A DNA stretch of 64,000 nt, taken from contig NZ_FOJJ01000012.1 of NCBI RefSeq assembly GCF_900111775.1, positions 363,162-427,161 of the forward strand, read 5' to 3'. Of the stretch, positions 43,541 through 53,120 are shown piece by piece. The DNA comes from Desulfuromonas acetexigens. GTDB taxonomy: Bacteria > Desulfobacterota > Desulfuromonadia > Desulfuromonadales > Trichloromonadaceae. Every line of letters begins with the position of its first letter. Position 1 is the first letter of the stretch. The notes below the pieces were generated by a model, which saw only the letters and a list, made by a program, of their open reading frames with translations, was not told the origin of the DNA and searched no databases. The position numbers and the translations under genes are program-made.

Positions 43541-44893
43541 GTGCAACTGAACTGCTTCAAAGCCTACGACATCCGGGGGCGCATTCCCGATGAACTCAAC
43601 GACGAGGTGGCCTACCGTATCGGCCGGGCTTATGCCCAGTTTCTACAGCCCGGCAAGGTGATCGTCGGCCGCGACGTGCGCCTTTCCAGCGCCGGGCTCT
43701 GCGCGGCCCTGGCCCGGGGGCTCACCGCGGGCGGCGCCGATGTGATCGACATCGGTCTCTGCGGCACCGAGGAGGTCTATTTCGCCACCTTCTACAGCCG
43801 CGCCGACGGCGGCATCATGGTCACCGCCAGCCATAATCCCATGGATTACAACGGCATGAAGCTGGTGCGCGAAGGCAGCCGGCCGATCAGCGGCGACAGC
43901 GGCCTGCACGAGATTCGCCGTCTGGCGGAGAAGGGAGATTTTCTTCCGGCGGAAAGAACCGGTACGATCGAAACCACGGATATGAAGGTCCCCTATATCC
44001 GCCACCTGCTCGGCTATATCGACGCCACCCGGCTGCGCCCCCTCAAGATCGTGGTCAATGCCGGCAACGGCTGTGCCGGGCCGGTGCTCGACTTTCTCGA
44101 GCGGCAGTTGCCCTTCGAGGTTTTCAAGATCTGCCACGAACCGGACGGCACCTTTCCCAACGGCATCCCCAACCCGCTCTTGCCGGAGAACCGCGACATC
44201 ACCAGCCAGGCGGTACTGGAGCACGGCGCGGCGTTGGGCATCGCCTGGGACGGCGATTTCGACCGCTGCTTTCTGTTCGACGAGCAGGGCCGATTTATCG
44301 AGGGCTATTACATCGTCGGCTTGCTTGCCGAGGCGTTTCTCGCCCGCGAACCGGGGGCGAAAATCATCCACGATCCGCGCCTGACCTGGAACACCATCGA
44401 CATGGTGCATGCGGCCGGCGGGGTGCCGGTGATGAGCAAAACCGGTCACGCTTTCATCAAAGAACGGATGCGCCTCGAAGATGCCGCTTACGGCGGCGAA
44501 ATGAGCGCCCATCACTACTTCCGCGACTTCGCCTACTGCGACAGCGGCATGATCCCCTGGTTGCTGGTGCTCGAACTGATGTGCCGCAAGCGCAAGCTGC
44601 TCTCCGAACTGGTCGGCGAACGGATGGCCAAGTTCCCCGCCAGCGGCGAGATCAACCGGGTGCTGGATGATCCGCAAGGCGCCCTGGCTCGGGTCGAGGC
44701 GGCCTATGCGCCCCTGGGGCCTGCCATCGACCGCACTGACGGCCTGAGCATGGAATTCGCCGACTGGCGCTTCAATCTGCGCTCCTCCAACACCGAACCG
44801 GTGCTGCGCCTCAACGTGGAATCCCGGGGGGACGCGGCGCTGATGGAAGCGAAAACCGCTGAACTGTTGGCGCTGCTGGATGCTCAAGGGTGA
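43541..44893 (+). CDS. Phosphomannomutase/phosphoglucomutase
   Basis: 450-residue alpha-D-phosphohexomutase that supplies mannose-1-phosphate to the preceding enzyme. The catalytic phosphoserine loop is [13 protein letters not shown] (about 97-109), the metal loop [11 protein letters not shown] (about 237-247), the sugar-binding [10 protein letters not shown], and the C-terminal phosphate loop [12 protein letters not shown]. The start is GTG with GAGGAGAG upstream. AlgC/ManB-type enzymes may also accept glucose. Confidence 0.94.
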   Translation: MQLNCFKAYDIRGRIPDELNDEVAYRIGRAYAQFLQPGKVIVGRDVRLSSAGLCAALARGLTAGGADVIDIGLCGTEEVYFATFYSRADGGIMVTASHNPMDYNGMKLVREGSRPISGDSGLHEIRRLAEKGDFLPAERTGTIETTDMKVPYIRHLLGYIDATRLRPLKIVVNAGNGCAGPVLDFLERQLPFEVFKICHEPDGTFPNGIPNPLLPENRDITSQAVLEHGAALGIAWDGDFDRCFLFDEQGRFIEGYYIVGLLAEAFLAREPGAKIIHDPRLTWNTIDMVHAAGGVPVMSKTGHAFIKERMRLEDAAYGGEMSAHHYFRDFAYCDSGMIPWLLVLELMCRKRKLLSELVGERMAKFPASGEINRVLDDPQGALARVEAAYAPLGPAIDRTDGLSMEFADWRFNLRSSNTEPVLRLNVESRGDAALMEAKTAELLALLDAQG

Positions 44894-44906
44894 AAAACAA
44901 AAACAT

Positions 44907-45106
44907 GTCCACGGAAAGCACGGAAAACACGGAAGAAAACCGAAAGGTCAAAAGCTTGGTTTTTGACAGGATAAAGGCGGATAACTGCGGATAAAACCGG
45001 ATAAGTCTTTTAGGGTTTGGGTTTTACCATCAGATTTTATCCGCCCTTATCCCGTCTAAAAAGCCTTTCAAGATTTTGTCCGTGCTTTCCGTGTTTTCCG
45101 TGGACC
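44907..45106. repeat. Composite nested repeat (outer arms plus one inner unit)
   Basis: Outer left arm at 44907, inner unit 44965-45056, outer right arm about 45077-45106. This is the last copy in the window; none occurs from here to 64000. Confidence 0.92.
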
Positions 45107-45173
45107 AAAAATTATCGCCTTTTTGCCTGAATCGCTTCACCGGGGCATGGACGATCTTGTCGGGAAACGTTAA

Positions 45174-46577
45174 ATGACCACAAGGCTTCTCATTCATGAG
45201 CTGCTCGCTTTGGGCGAATCCCAGACGCTCGAATTCAAGTCATCCTTTGATAAGGAGACGATCGAGACCTTGGTGGCTTTTGCCAATGCCCAGGGGGGGA
45301 CGGTTTTGGTCGGCGTTACGGACGGCGGGGCCGTGCGGGGAGTCACGCTGGGCAAGGAAACCCTGAACGACTGGCTGGGGCAGATTCGGGCCGCGACCAG
45401 TCCCGTACTCATCCCGGATATTGACGCGTATCGCCTGGAGAGGAAGGTGATTGTCGCTATCCGCGTGGGTGAATATCCGATCAAGCCGATCAATACCCGG
45501 GGGCGGTATTTCAAGCGAGTGGCCAGTTCCAACCACCAACTCAGCTTGAGTGAGATCAACGATCTCTATATGCAGTCGCTGCAACTCTCCTGGGATGCTT
45601 ATGTTGCCCCTCGGCATTCCCTGGACGATCTAGAGGTGACGAAGATCGAAACATTTATCGATAAGGTCAACGCCGGAGGTCGATTTTTTCTGGATCCCTC
45701 TCCGTTATTGTCACTACAAAAATTGAAGTATGTGGCCAACGATGCTCCGACTTGGGCCGCGCTGCTCCTTTTTGCCCGCCAGCCGTTGCGGCACCATATT
45801 CACATTGGGCGGTTCAAAACACCGGTGACGATTATCGATGACCGACAGATTACCGATACCCTTTTCGAGGCGGTTGAGCAGGCGATGAAGTTCGTTGTCT
45901 CCCACATTGGGGTCGCCTTTGAGTTTGACGGTAGCCTGCAGCGGAAAGAACGGTTTTTCTATCCCTTACCCGCCTTGCGCGAAGCCTTGCTCAACGCCGT
46001 TGTTCACCGTGATTATGCCAGCTCTTCGGATATCCAGATCAAGATTTTCGATGATCGGATAACCTTGTTCAATCCGGGAAAATTGTATGGAGGATTGACC
46101 ATCGCAGAGTTGCAGACCGATCACTATCCCTCTCACCTGCGCAATAAATTGCTCGCTGAAGCCTTTTATCTGACTAAAAATATTGAAAAATATGGTAGTG
46201 GTCTGATCCGGATACGCAAGGAACTTGAAGCTTATCCGGAGGTACGGTTCCGTCTGGAAGAGGTCGGGGGTGGCGTGTTGGCGACGTTTTCTCGAATGAG
46301 GGAGTATGACGATGGAATTGATACCGGGAGGGTAAATGAGGGAGTAAATGAGGGAGTAAATGAGGGAGTAAATGAGGGAGTAAATGAGGGAGTAAGTGAG
46401 GGGCCGGACTTCCTGTTCGCGTGTATCATGCAATACCCCGGATTGCGGATCCCCGATTACTCCAAGCACCTCAACATCCCAGGTAAGACCTTGGAGCGTT
46501 GGATAAAGCAACTGCGCGACGAAAAACGAGTCATTTTTAAGGGATCCCCCAAAAAGGGAGGGTATTTTGTCCTTTGA
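45174..46577 (+). CDS. AlbA_2-domain putative transcriptional regulator (RecG-like annotation)
   Basis: 467-residue protein with an N-terminal AlbA_2 domain (LALGESQTLEFKSSFDKE, AFANAQGGTVLVGV), a GHKL-like domain (PALREALLNAVVHRDYASSS, FNPGKL) and a C-terminal winged-helix-like segment. Such proteins are often mislabelled RecG helicase; there is no helicase motif. Between the domains the linker is six tandem VNEG repeats. It is somewhat less GC-rich than its neighbours. It lies directly before xrtA, but no link to EPS control is shown. Confidence 0.85.
   Translation: MTTRLLIHELLALGESQTLEFKSSFDKETIETLVAFANAQGGTVLVGVTDGGAVRGVTLGKETLNDWLGQIRAATSPVLIPDIDAYRLERKVIVAIRVGEYPIKPINTRGRYFKRVASSNHQLSLSEINDLYMQSLQLSWDAYVAPRHSLDDLEVTKIETFIDKVNAGGRFFLDPSPLLSLQKLKYVANDAPTWAALLLFARQPLRHHIHIGRFKTPVTIIDDRQITDTLFEAVEQAMKFVVSHIGVAFEFDGSLQRKERFFYPLPALREALLNAVVHRDYASSSDIQIKIFDDRITLFNPGKLYGGLTIAELQTDHYPSHLRNKLLAEAFYLTKNIEKYGSGLIRIRKELEAYPEVRFRLEEVGGGVLATFSRMREYDDGIDTGRVNEGVNEGVNEGVNEGVNEGVSEGPDFLFACIMQYPGLRIPDYSKHLNIPGKTLERWIKQLRDEKRVIFKGSPKKGGYFVL
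46331..46402 (+). repeat. 12-bp tandem repeat inside the AlbA_2 gene
   Basis: GTAAATGAGGGA is repeated about six times in frame (the last unit reads GTAAGTGAGGGG), coding for (VNEG)n. As a multiple of three it can change copy number without breaking the frame, so linker length may vary between strains. Confidence 0.9.
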
Positions 46578-46641
46578 CGGGCAAGGTTTTTTGGGTGCCA
46601 GGGATGGACGGATTAGGTTGCTCTTTTTAGGGGGAGGATAG

Positions 46642-47481
46642 ATGATATTTCAGGATAGTTTGCGGGAAAACCGCTGGTATCTGCTGGCGCTGCTGCCGCT
46701 GTTGGTGTTGGCTTACTGGACGGTGGTGCCGGGGATGGTTTCCGATTGGAATAACGATCCCAATTATTCCCACGGCTTTCTGGTGCCGCTGATCGCCGGG
46801 TATTTCGCCTGGCAGAAATGGCCGGAATTGAAGGAACTGCCGGTAAGTCCGAGCAACCTCGGTCTTCTGGTGGTGGCCGGCAGTTTGCTGCTGCTGATTT
46901 TCGGTTTCGCCGGTACCGAGTATTTTACCATGCGCTCGTCGTTGGTCTTTCTGCTGGCTGGCATCATCCTCTTCTGGTTCGGCTGGGCGGTCTTCAAGGG
47001 ACTGTTGCTCCCCGTCGGCTTTCTCCTCTTCATGGTGCCGCTGCCCTATATCGTTTACGACGCCATGGCCTTCCCCCTCAAACTGATGGTGGCCAAATTT
47101 TCCGTGGCGGCTCTCAAACTTATGGGGATCGCCGTGCTGCGCGAGGGGAACATCATCATGTTTCCCCAGACCGTGCTCGAGGTGGCCGATGCCTGTAGCG
47201 GGCTGCGCTCCCTCATGTCGCTTTTGGCCCTGGCCGTGGCCTATGCGGTCTTCTCCCAGAAATCCAACCTGATGCGGGTGATCATGGTGCTCTCAGCCGT
47301 GCCCATCGCCATCGCCACCAACATGTTTCGGGTCATCGTCACCGGCGTGTTGGCCCAGTACTACGGGGCGGCGGCAGCCGAGGGCTTTTTTCATGAATTC
47401 GCCGGCCTGGCGGTTTTCGCCCTGGCCATGGTTCTGCTCTTTTTGCTGGGCGCGCTTCTGCGCAAGGTGGGGCCTGCATGA
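46642..47481 (+). CDS. xrtA: Exosortase A
   Basis: 279-residue polytopic membrane transpeptidase-like enzyme that processes PEP-CTERM sorting signals. Catalytic triad residues are visible in order: Cys185 (EVADACSGLRSLMSL), Arg230 (NMFRVIVTG) and His251 (GFFHEFAGL). About eight membrane segments. GGGAGGATAG precedes the ATG. It overlaps epsI by ATGA. Its substrate in this window is the protein at 55752-56759. Confidence 0.96.
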   Translation: MIFQDSLRENRWYLLALLPLLVLAYWTVVPGMVSDWNNDPNYSHGFLVPLIAGYFAWQKWPELKELPVSPSNLGLLVVAGSLLLLIFGFAGTEYFTMRSSLVFLLAGIILFWFGWAVFKGLLLPVGFLLFMVPLPYIVYDAMAFPLKLMVAKFSVAALKLMGIAVLREGNIIMFPQTVLEVADACSGLRSLMSLLALAVAYAVFSQKSNLMRVIMVLSAVPIAIATNMFRVIVTGVLAQYYGAAAAEGFFHEFAGLAVFALAMVLLFLLGALLRKVGPA

Positions 47482-48107
47482 ATAAAATGCGTTTTTTCGT
47501 CGTTTATCTCTTGTTGATCATGGCTGCACTTTTCGTCGCCTTTCATGAAGACGTGGAAGTGCCGGTGGCGCGCCCCCTCGATGAAATCCCCCTGCGCCTC
47601 GACGGCTGGACGAAGACCGAGGAGACCCGCTTCAGCGAGGCGGTGCTCGAACAGCTGCGCCCCACCGATTACCTCTATCGGGTCTATGCCGATGACGCCC
47701 GGCGTTCCGTCGCCCTCTACCTCGGCTATCACGGCGGCGGGCCGGAGAGCGGACCGATTCATTCACCCAAGCATTGTCTCCCCGGTAGCGGCTGGCAGAA
47801 TGTTTCCGAACAGAGTAAGACTCTGACCATCGGTGACGACGAAGTCCGTCTGGTGGAGGCGGTCTACCAGAACGGCGGGCAGCGGGAGCTCTTTTTGTAC
47901 TGGTTCCAGGTCAAGGGGGCGACACTGACCAACGAATATGCCCTGAAGCTGGCGGAAATCACCAATTCGATTCTGCACAACCGCCGGGATTCCACCTTCG
48001 TGCGCATTTCCGTCCCCTATCGAGAAGGGGATCTCGGCGCCCTGGAGGTCGGCGAACGTTTTGTGCGGGACTTCTATCCCCATATCAAGGCGGTTTTGCC
48101 GCAGTAG
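47478..48107 (+). CDS. epsI: EpsI family protein
   Basis: 209-residue exported protein of the EpsI family, a periplasmic partner of exosortases that is fused to them in some species and separate here. It has an N-terminal membrane segment (FFVVYLLLIMAALFVAF) and then LRLDGWTKTEE and SPKHCLPGSGWQ, the usual HxPxxCLPGxGW-type motif. Coupled to xrtA by overlapping start and stop. Confidence 0.93.
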   Translation: MNKMRFFVVYLLLIMAALFVAFHEDVEVPVARPLDEIPLRLDGWTKTEETRFSEAVLEQLRPTDYLYRVYADDARRSVALYLGYHGGGPESGPIHSPKHCLPGSGWQNVSEQSKTLTIGDDEVRLVEAVYQNGGQRELFLYWFQVKGATLTNEYALKLAEITNSILHNRRDSTFVRISVPYREGDLGALEVGERFVRDFYPHIKAVLPQ

Positions 48108-48152
48108 GGGGCCTCTGTCTGTTGAACCCTTGAAATCCGATTTTCTTATCCC

Positions 48153-50207
48153 ATGCAGATGATTTTTCCCATCCTTGCGATTTTACTGGCCGTCGGCTAC
48201 GGTGCCTATCTGCTCGTCCATCGGCCGCGCCGTCTTTCCTCCTTCGTTCTGGCGGCGGGTCTGCTGGCCTGCGTGGTTCTCGAGTTCTGCGACCTGCGGG
48301 CGTTGCTCGATCCGACCGCCCTGGCGTTCTGGAAGCGGGGCGCCCTCCTCGCCGAATCCTGCCTGCCCGGGCTTTGGCTCCTCTTCGCCCTGGTCTTTTC
48401 CCGGTCGGGGGGGTGGCGCGAGATGTCCTGGCTGTCGCGTCTGCTATTGCTCGCGACTCTGGCCTTCCCCTTGGCCGCTTTGCTGCTGCCGCCCACGACG
48501 ATCTTCTACTCCCCCGACTTCGCTGACGAAAAGATGCTCTTTCTCGGCTCGGCCGGGTATTTCTTCTATGTAGCGCTCATGGCCTTTCTGGTCGTGGCCC
48601 TGGCGCAGCTGGAGCGCACCCTGGTGGCTCTGCCCCGTCCCGACCGCTGGCGCATCAAGTTCGAGGTCATGGGCGCCAGTGTGCTGCTGGCCGTTCTGGT
48701 CGTCTATTACAGCCAGGCGCTCCTTTATCGCTCGCTCGATATGAACCTGCTACCGGTGCGCTCCTTCAGTCTCGCCCTGGGGGTCGGGCTGATGGCCTTC
48801 AGCCGTCTGCGCCGGGGGGAGGCGGTGCGCATCCGCGTTTCGCGGGAAATCGCCTATCGCTCGGTGGTGGTGCTGGCGGTCGGCTTCTACCTGATTCTGC
48901 TCGGGATCTTCGGCGCTGGCATGCGCTATCTGCATGTTTCGGGCAATCGCCCTTTCTTCGTCGGCCTCGCGGTTCTGGCCGGCTTCGCCCTGGTCATGCT
49001 CCTGCTGTCCGAGCGCATCCGCCGGCGCATCCAGGTACTGTTGCATAAGAATTTCTATCAACAGAAATACGATTACCGGAACGAGTGGTTGCAATTCACC
49101 AGCAAGCTTGCCGGTGCCCACAGCCGCGAGGAGTTGGAAAAAGGGGTGCTGGAATTCTACGCCGAAACCTTTTCCTTGCGCGGCGCGGCCCTCTTTCTTC
49201 GCGACCGAGAGGGTGGATGCTTCCGTTGTTCCGCCTGCTTCGAAAATGAGGCTGAACAGCTGTGTTTCGAGGAAGGGCATCCTATCTTGACCCGCATGGG
49301 CGGGCAGGATTGGGTGATCGGCCTGGATGAGGAGGATGATTCCCTGCTCGTCGGCGATTGGGCGCGGTTGCGCGCCATGGGCGCATCCTTTCTCGTGCCG
49401 CTGCGGTTCGAAAACACGCTGGAAGGATTCATCGTGCTCGGCCGGCGGATTTACCAGCAGGAGCGGCTGACCTACGAAGATTTCGACCTGATGAAGATCC
49501 TCGCTCACCAGACTATCGGGGTACTGCTCAGCCGCAAACTTTACGCCGACCTGGCGGCGGCAAACGAAATGGCCGCCATCGGCCGGGTCTCCACTTTCGT
49601 CATCCACGACCTGAAAAACCTCGTCTCGGGGCTGGCCCTGGTGGTGGACAACGCTCGGGATTACATCGATGATCCCGAATTTCGTGGCGATATGTTTGAA
49701 ACCCTGGAACATACCGTGGATAATATGAAGACCCTGATTGCCCGGTTGCAGAACGTCAAACATCGCCCCCTGCTCGACCGCGCCCCCTGCGATCTGCTGG
49801 CGGTGGCCAAAGAGGGGGCTGCTCTGGCCGGTGCCGCCGACGTGGAGATCGTCGGGACGCCGGCGTTGGTTCTGGGGGATGCGGCAGAGTTGTGCAAGGT
49901 GGTGGTCAACCTGCTGCACAATGCCCGCGAGGCCGCTGCCGGACTTCCCCCCCGGGTCGAGGTGGGCTGCGCGGGGCAGGCTTTTTTGCGGGTGGTCGAT
50001 CAGGGCTGCGGCATGAGCGAAGAGTTTATCCGCACGCGGCTTTTCCGGCCCTTTGAAACGACCAAGAAAAAGGGGATGGGCATCGGCCTCTACCAGTGCC
50101 GCCAGGTCATCGAGGGGCACGGTGGCCGGATCGAGGTGCGCAGCACACCGGGAGAGGGGTCGGTATTTACCGTCTGGCTGCCGACGGAGGAGGAAACGGT
50201 AGGCTGA
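48153..50207 (+). CDS. prsK: PEP-CTERM system histidine kinase PrsK
   Basis: 684-residue membrane sensor kinase. About eight N-terminal membrane segments (residues 1-285), then a GAF-like domain (about 310-460), then the kinase core with FVIHDLKNLVSGLALVVDNA (His in IHDLKN, about residue 486). The ATP-binding domain has VVNLLHNAREA, VDQGCGMSEEF and KKGMGIGLYQCRQV. It phosphorylates PrsR and controls PEP-CTERM gene expression in characterised systems. No good ribosome binding site is seen before the ATG. Confidence 0.94.
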   Translation: MQMIFPILAILLAVGYGAYLLVHRPRRLSSFVLAAGLLACVVLEFCDLRALLDPTALAFWKRGALLAESCLPGLWLLFALVFSRSGGWREMSWLSRLLLLATLAFPLAALLLPPTTIFYSPDFADEKMLFLGSAGYFFYVALMAFLVVALAQLERTLVALPRPDRWRIKFEVMGASVLLAVLVVYYSQALLYRSLDMNLLPVRSFSLALGVGLMAFSRLRRGEAVRIRVSREIAYRSVVVLAVGFYLILLGIFGAGMRYLHVSGNRPFFVGLAVLAGFALVMLLLSERIRRRIQVLLHKNFYQQKYDYRNEWLQFTSKLAGAHSREELEKGVLEFYAETFSLRGAALFLRDREGGCFRCSACFENEAEQLCFEEGHPILTRMGGQDWVIGLDEEDDSLLVGDWARLRAMGASFLVPLRFENTLEGFIVLGRRIYQQERLTYEDFDLMKILAHQTIGVLLSRKLYADLAAANEMAAIGRVSTFVIHDLKNLVSGLALVVDNARDYIDDPEFRGDMFETLEHTVDNMKTLIARLQNVKHRPLLDRAPCDLLAVAKEGAALAGAADVEIVGTPALVLGDAAELCKVVVNLLHNAREAAAGLPPRVEVGCAGQAFLRVVDQGCGMSEEFIRTRLFRPFETTKKKGMGIGLYQCRQVIEGHGGRIEVRSTPGEGSVFTVWLPTEEETVG

Positions 50208-50322
50208 TGAAAAACGCCCATCTGCGGCGTTGCCCTCATCCTCGTCGCTGCGACGTACCTTACAGGTACGCCTCACTCCTCGAATTTCGGGCGCCTTGCC
50301 CCTGGGCATTTTTGCTCAGCCT
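50208..50322. repeat. Long imperfect palindrome between prsK and prsR
   Basis: Arms AAAAACGCCCA (left) and TGGGCATTTTT (right) enclose a 90-base imperfect inverted repeat. Its centre is a perfect hairpin GTACCT-TAC-AGGTAC (about 50260-50274). Elements of this kind (AACGCCGCAGATGGGCG on the other strand) recur in many proteobacterial genomes. Extensions of the prsR frame into it are not coding. Confidence 0.75.
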
Positions 50323-50379
50323 TGTAGAATGAGAGTGCTTAAGATTGATGTTTCGGGGAAGTTTCAATCAGGAGGACGG

Positions 50380-51747
50380 GTGGAAAAACTGCTGATCGTG
50401 GACGACAGCGCGGAGATTCGCAAACAGCTCAAGTGGGGGCTGGCAAAGCATTTCGAGGTGTTGCTCGCCGAGGATGTCAACGAGGCCCTGCATCTGTTCG
50501 AGGCGCATCAACCCAAGGTCATGACCCTCGATCTCGGCCTTCCCCCCGACGCCGACGGCGCGACCGAGGGGTTGCGCTGCCTGGAGTTGGTGTTGGGACG
50601 CCATCCCGAAACCAAGGTCATCGTCCTTTCCGGCAACGAGGACCGCGCCAATGCGCTGACGGCGGTGCGCGTCGGCGCCTATGACTTTTACCGCAAGCCC
50701 ATCGACCTGGCCGAGTTGAAGATCATCCTCGACCGCGCCTTCCACCTGGCCGCCCTGGAAGCGGAGAATCGCCGGTTGCAGACCGCCTCCCTGCAGCGCC
50801 AGGGCGGGATGCACGGCATCTTCGGCCAATGTCCGGAGATGGAAGAGATCTTCACCACCATCCGCAAGATCGCTTCAGCGGATATTCCGGTGCTGGTGCT
50901 GGGGGAGAACGGTACCGGCAAGGAACTGGTGGCGCGGGCCATTCATGTCCAGAGCCTGCGCAAAAACGGGCCTTTCATCCCCATCAACTGCGGCGCCATC
51001 CCCGAAAATCTGCTGGAGGCGGAACTCTTCGGCCATGAAAAAGGGGCCTTTACCGGCGCCGCGAATCGGGTGCAGGGGAAGGTGGAGTTTGCCCACGGCG
51101 GCACCCTCTTTCTCGATGAGATCGGCGAGCTGCCCCTGCCCCTGCAAGTGAAGCTGCTGCGCTTCCTCCAGGAAAAGACCATCCAGCGGGTCGGCGGACG
51201 GGAGGACATCGAAATCAACACCCGCATCGTCGCCGCCACCAACGTCGATATCGAAAAAGCCATCCGCGAAGGGCGTTTCCGCGAGGATCTTTACTACCGC
51301 ATCGGCGTGATCTCCCTCCGCCTCCCCCCTTTGCGTGACCGGGGGGACGACATCCGCCTTCTGGCGAATCTCTTCCTGAGCCGTTACGTCAACGACTTCG
51401 GCAAAAAGATCAAGGGGTTCAGCCCCGCCGCGGAAAACGGCCTGCGTGCCTATGCCTGGCCGGGGAATGTCCGGGAGTTGGAAAACAAGATCAAACGGGC
51501 AATTCTCATGGCCGACTCCCCGCTGTTGTCCCCGGACGATCTCGGCTTCGGCGGCAATGGCCGGTTCCACGATTCGGGAGATGCCCCGTTGACTCTCAAG
51601 GAAGCCCGGGAGCGGCTGGAACGGGACATGCTGGCTTCGACCCTGAAGCGTCATGGCGGCAATGTCGCCAAGGCTTCGGATGAACTCGGCATCAGCCGTC
51701 CAACCTTCTACGACCTGATGAAGAAACACGACATCCAGAATGACTGA
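50380..51747 (+). CDS. prsR: PEP-CTERM system sigma-54-dependent response regulator PrsR
   Basis: 455-residue NtrC-type activator. Receiver domain with phospho-acceptor Asp51 (VMTLDLGLPP). AAA+ domain with Walker A GENGTGKELVARAIH and the sigma-54 contact loop GAFTGA (EKGAFTGAANR). C-terminal Fis-type helix-turn-helix (GGNVAKASDELGISRPTFYD). The start is GTG at 50380, with GGAGG 5 bases upstream. It should activate -24/-12 promoters such as the one at 55685. Confidence 0.95.
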   Translation: MEKLLIVDDSAEIRKQLKWGLAKHFEVLLAEDVNEALHLFEAHQPKVMTLDLGLPPDADGATEGLRCLELVLGRHPETKVIVLSGNEDRANALTAVRVGAYDFYRKPIDLAELKIILDRAFHLAALEAENRRLQTASLQRQGGMHGIFGQCPEMEEIFTTIRKIASADIPVLVLGENGTGKELVARAIHVQSLRKNGPFIPINCGAIPENLLEAELFGHEKGAFTGAANRVQGKVEFAHGGTLFLDEIGELPLPLQVKLLRFLQEKTIQRVGGREDIEINTRIVAATNVDIEKAIREGRFREDLYYRIGVISLRLPPLRDRGDDIRLLANLFLSRYVNDFGKKIKGFSPAAENGLRAYAWPGNVRELENKIKRAILMADSPLLSPDDLGFGGNGRFHDSGDAPLTLKEARERLERDMLASTLKRHGGNVAKASDELGISRPTFYDLMKKHDIQND

Positions 51748-51893
51748 CGGCTGATTTCTCTGCCCCCTCCTCGGTTACCCGTTCCAGGCCCTTCACTATT
51801 CAGCCCTCTCGGTTGTTCTATCGGACTCTGACGAGGGTTATGTTCAGTAGCCATGCCGAAGATCCTCCATTACGGAAAGGACATCGTTTCACC

Positions 51894-53120
51894 ATGAACA
51901 GCAAGGGTTTTCGTTTCTTTTATTCCGGTCAAATCTTCTGGGTTCTTCTTCTGCTCCTTGCGGCCTGTGCCGCCCCGCCGGTCGTGACTTCTCCTCCCCC
52001 TCCGATTACTCCGCCGCCCGTAGTCGAAGTCCCTCCGCCGGTGGAAGCGCCGCCCGTGGTGCCTCCGGTTGAAACCTACACGATGGTCCCCTGGGGGGAT
52101 ATCGCCGGCTGGGAGCGGGATGATCTGGCCCAGGCCCTTGATCCCTTGCTGAAGAGCTGTCGGGTGCTGAAAAAGCGGGAGGGCTGGACGGAGGTCTGCG
52201 CCGAGGCCGCGACCCTGGAAGGAGCGGACCGCGAGACCCTGCGGCAGTTTTTCGAAAGTCGTTTCGTCCCCTGGCAGGTACGGGACGCCGAGGGGGGAGA
52301 GATCGGCACCATCACCGGCTATTACGTGCCCGATATACGCGGCAGCCGTGTCCCCTCGTCCAAATACCCCTATCCTCTGTATGGCGTTCCCGATGATCTG
52401 CTGGTTGTCGATCTGCGGGAAATTTATCCCGAGCTGAAGGATTACCGGCTGCGTGGCCGCTTGGAGGGGCGCAAGGTGATCCCTTACTGGACCCGTGGCG
52501 ACATCGACGCCGGCCAGGGACGCCCGACCGCGAAGATTCTTTTCTATGTCGCCGACCCGGTGGAGCTCTTCTTTCTGCATATCCAGGGCTCGGGACGCAT
52601 CCTGCTGGAGAATGGCGAGCGGGTGATGGTCAACTACGGCGACCAGAACGGCCACCCTTACCGCTCCATCGGCAAACTGCTCATCGAGCGCGGCGCCATG
52701 ACCCGCGAGCAGATGTCCATGCAGAATATCAAGGCCTGGGCGCGGCAAAATCCCGAGCAGGTGAAGACCCTGCTGGCCGAGAACCCCAGCTACGTCTTTT
52801 TCGTCGAACGGCCCGGTCCGCTGGAAAGTCCCCCCGGAGCCCTCGGCGTACCGCTCACTCCGGGCCGCAGCCTGGCGGTTGATCCGAAAACGATTCCCCT
52901 GGGCGCGCCGGTCTTTCTTGACACGACCTGGCCGTCGAGCAGCGAGCCGTTGCAGCGGCTGATGCTTGCCCAGGACACCGGCGGGGCGATCAAGGGGAAA
53001 ATCCGCGGCGATTTCTTCTGGGGGATGGGGGACGATGCGGGATCTCAGGCGGGCCGGATGAAGCAGAAGGGGCGCTTCTGGCTGCTCCTGCCTCAGGGGG
53101 TTACGCCGCCGCAACCCTGA
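51894..53120 (+). CDS. mltA: Membrane-bound lytic murein transglycosylase A
   Basis: 408-residue outer-membrane lipoprotein. The lipobox LLAAC is at about residue 22-26, followed by a Pro-rich linker (about 30-58). The MltA domain has TGYYVPDIRG, VELFFLHIQGSGRI and NYGDQNGHPYRSIGKLL; the C-terminal 3D domain has AQDTGGAIKGKIRGDFFWG with the catalytic Asp. It cleaves glycan strands to anhydromuropeptides. The ATG at 51894 (AAGG upstream) suits the lipoprotein signal; an earlier ATG is possible. Confidence 0.94.
   Translation: MNSKGFRFFYSGQIFWVLLLLLAACAAPPVVTSPPPPITPPPVVEVPPPVEAPPVVPPVETYTMVPWGDIAGWERDDLAQALDPLLKSCRVLKKREGWTEVCAEAATLEGADRETLRQFFESRFVPWQVRDAEGGEIGTITGYYVPDIRGSRVPSSKYPYPLYGVPDDLLVVDLREIYPELKDYRLRGRLEGRKVIPYWTRGDIDAGQGRPTAKILFYVADPVELFFLHIQGSGRILLENGERVMVNYGDQNGHPYRSIGKLLIERGAMTREQMSMQNIKAWARQNPEQVKTLLAENPSYVFFVERPGPLESPPGALGVPLTPGRSLAVDPKTIPLGAPVFLDTTWPSSSEPLQRLMLAQDTGGAIKGKIRGDFFWGMGDDAGSQAGRMKQKGRFWLLLPQGVTPPQP

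Noticed and set aside
45174..46577. RecG-like DNA helicase
   Set aside because: No helicase motifs; AlbA_2 plus GHKL-like domains only.
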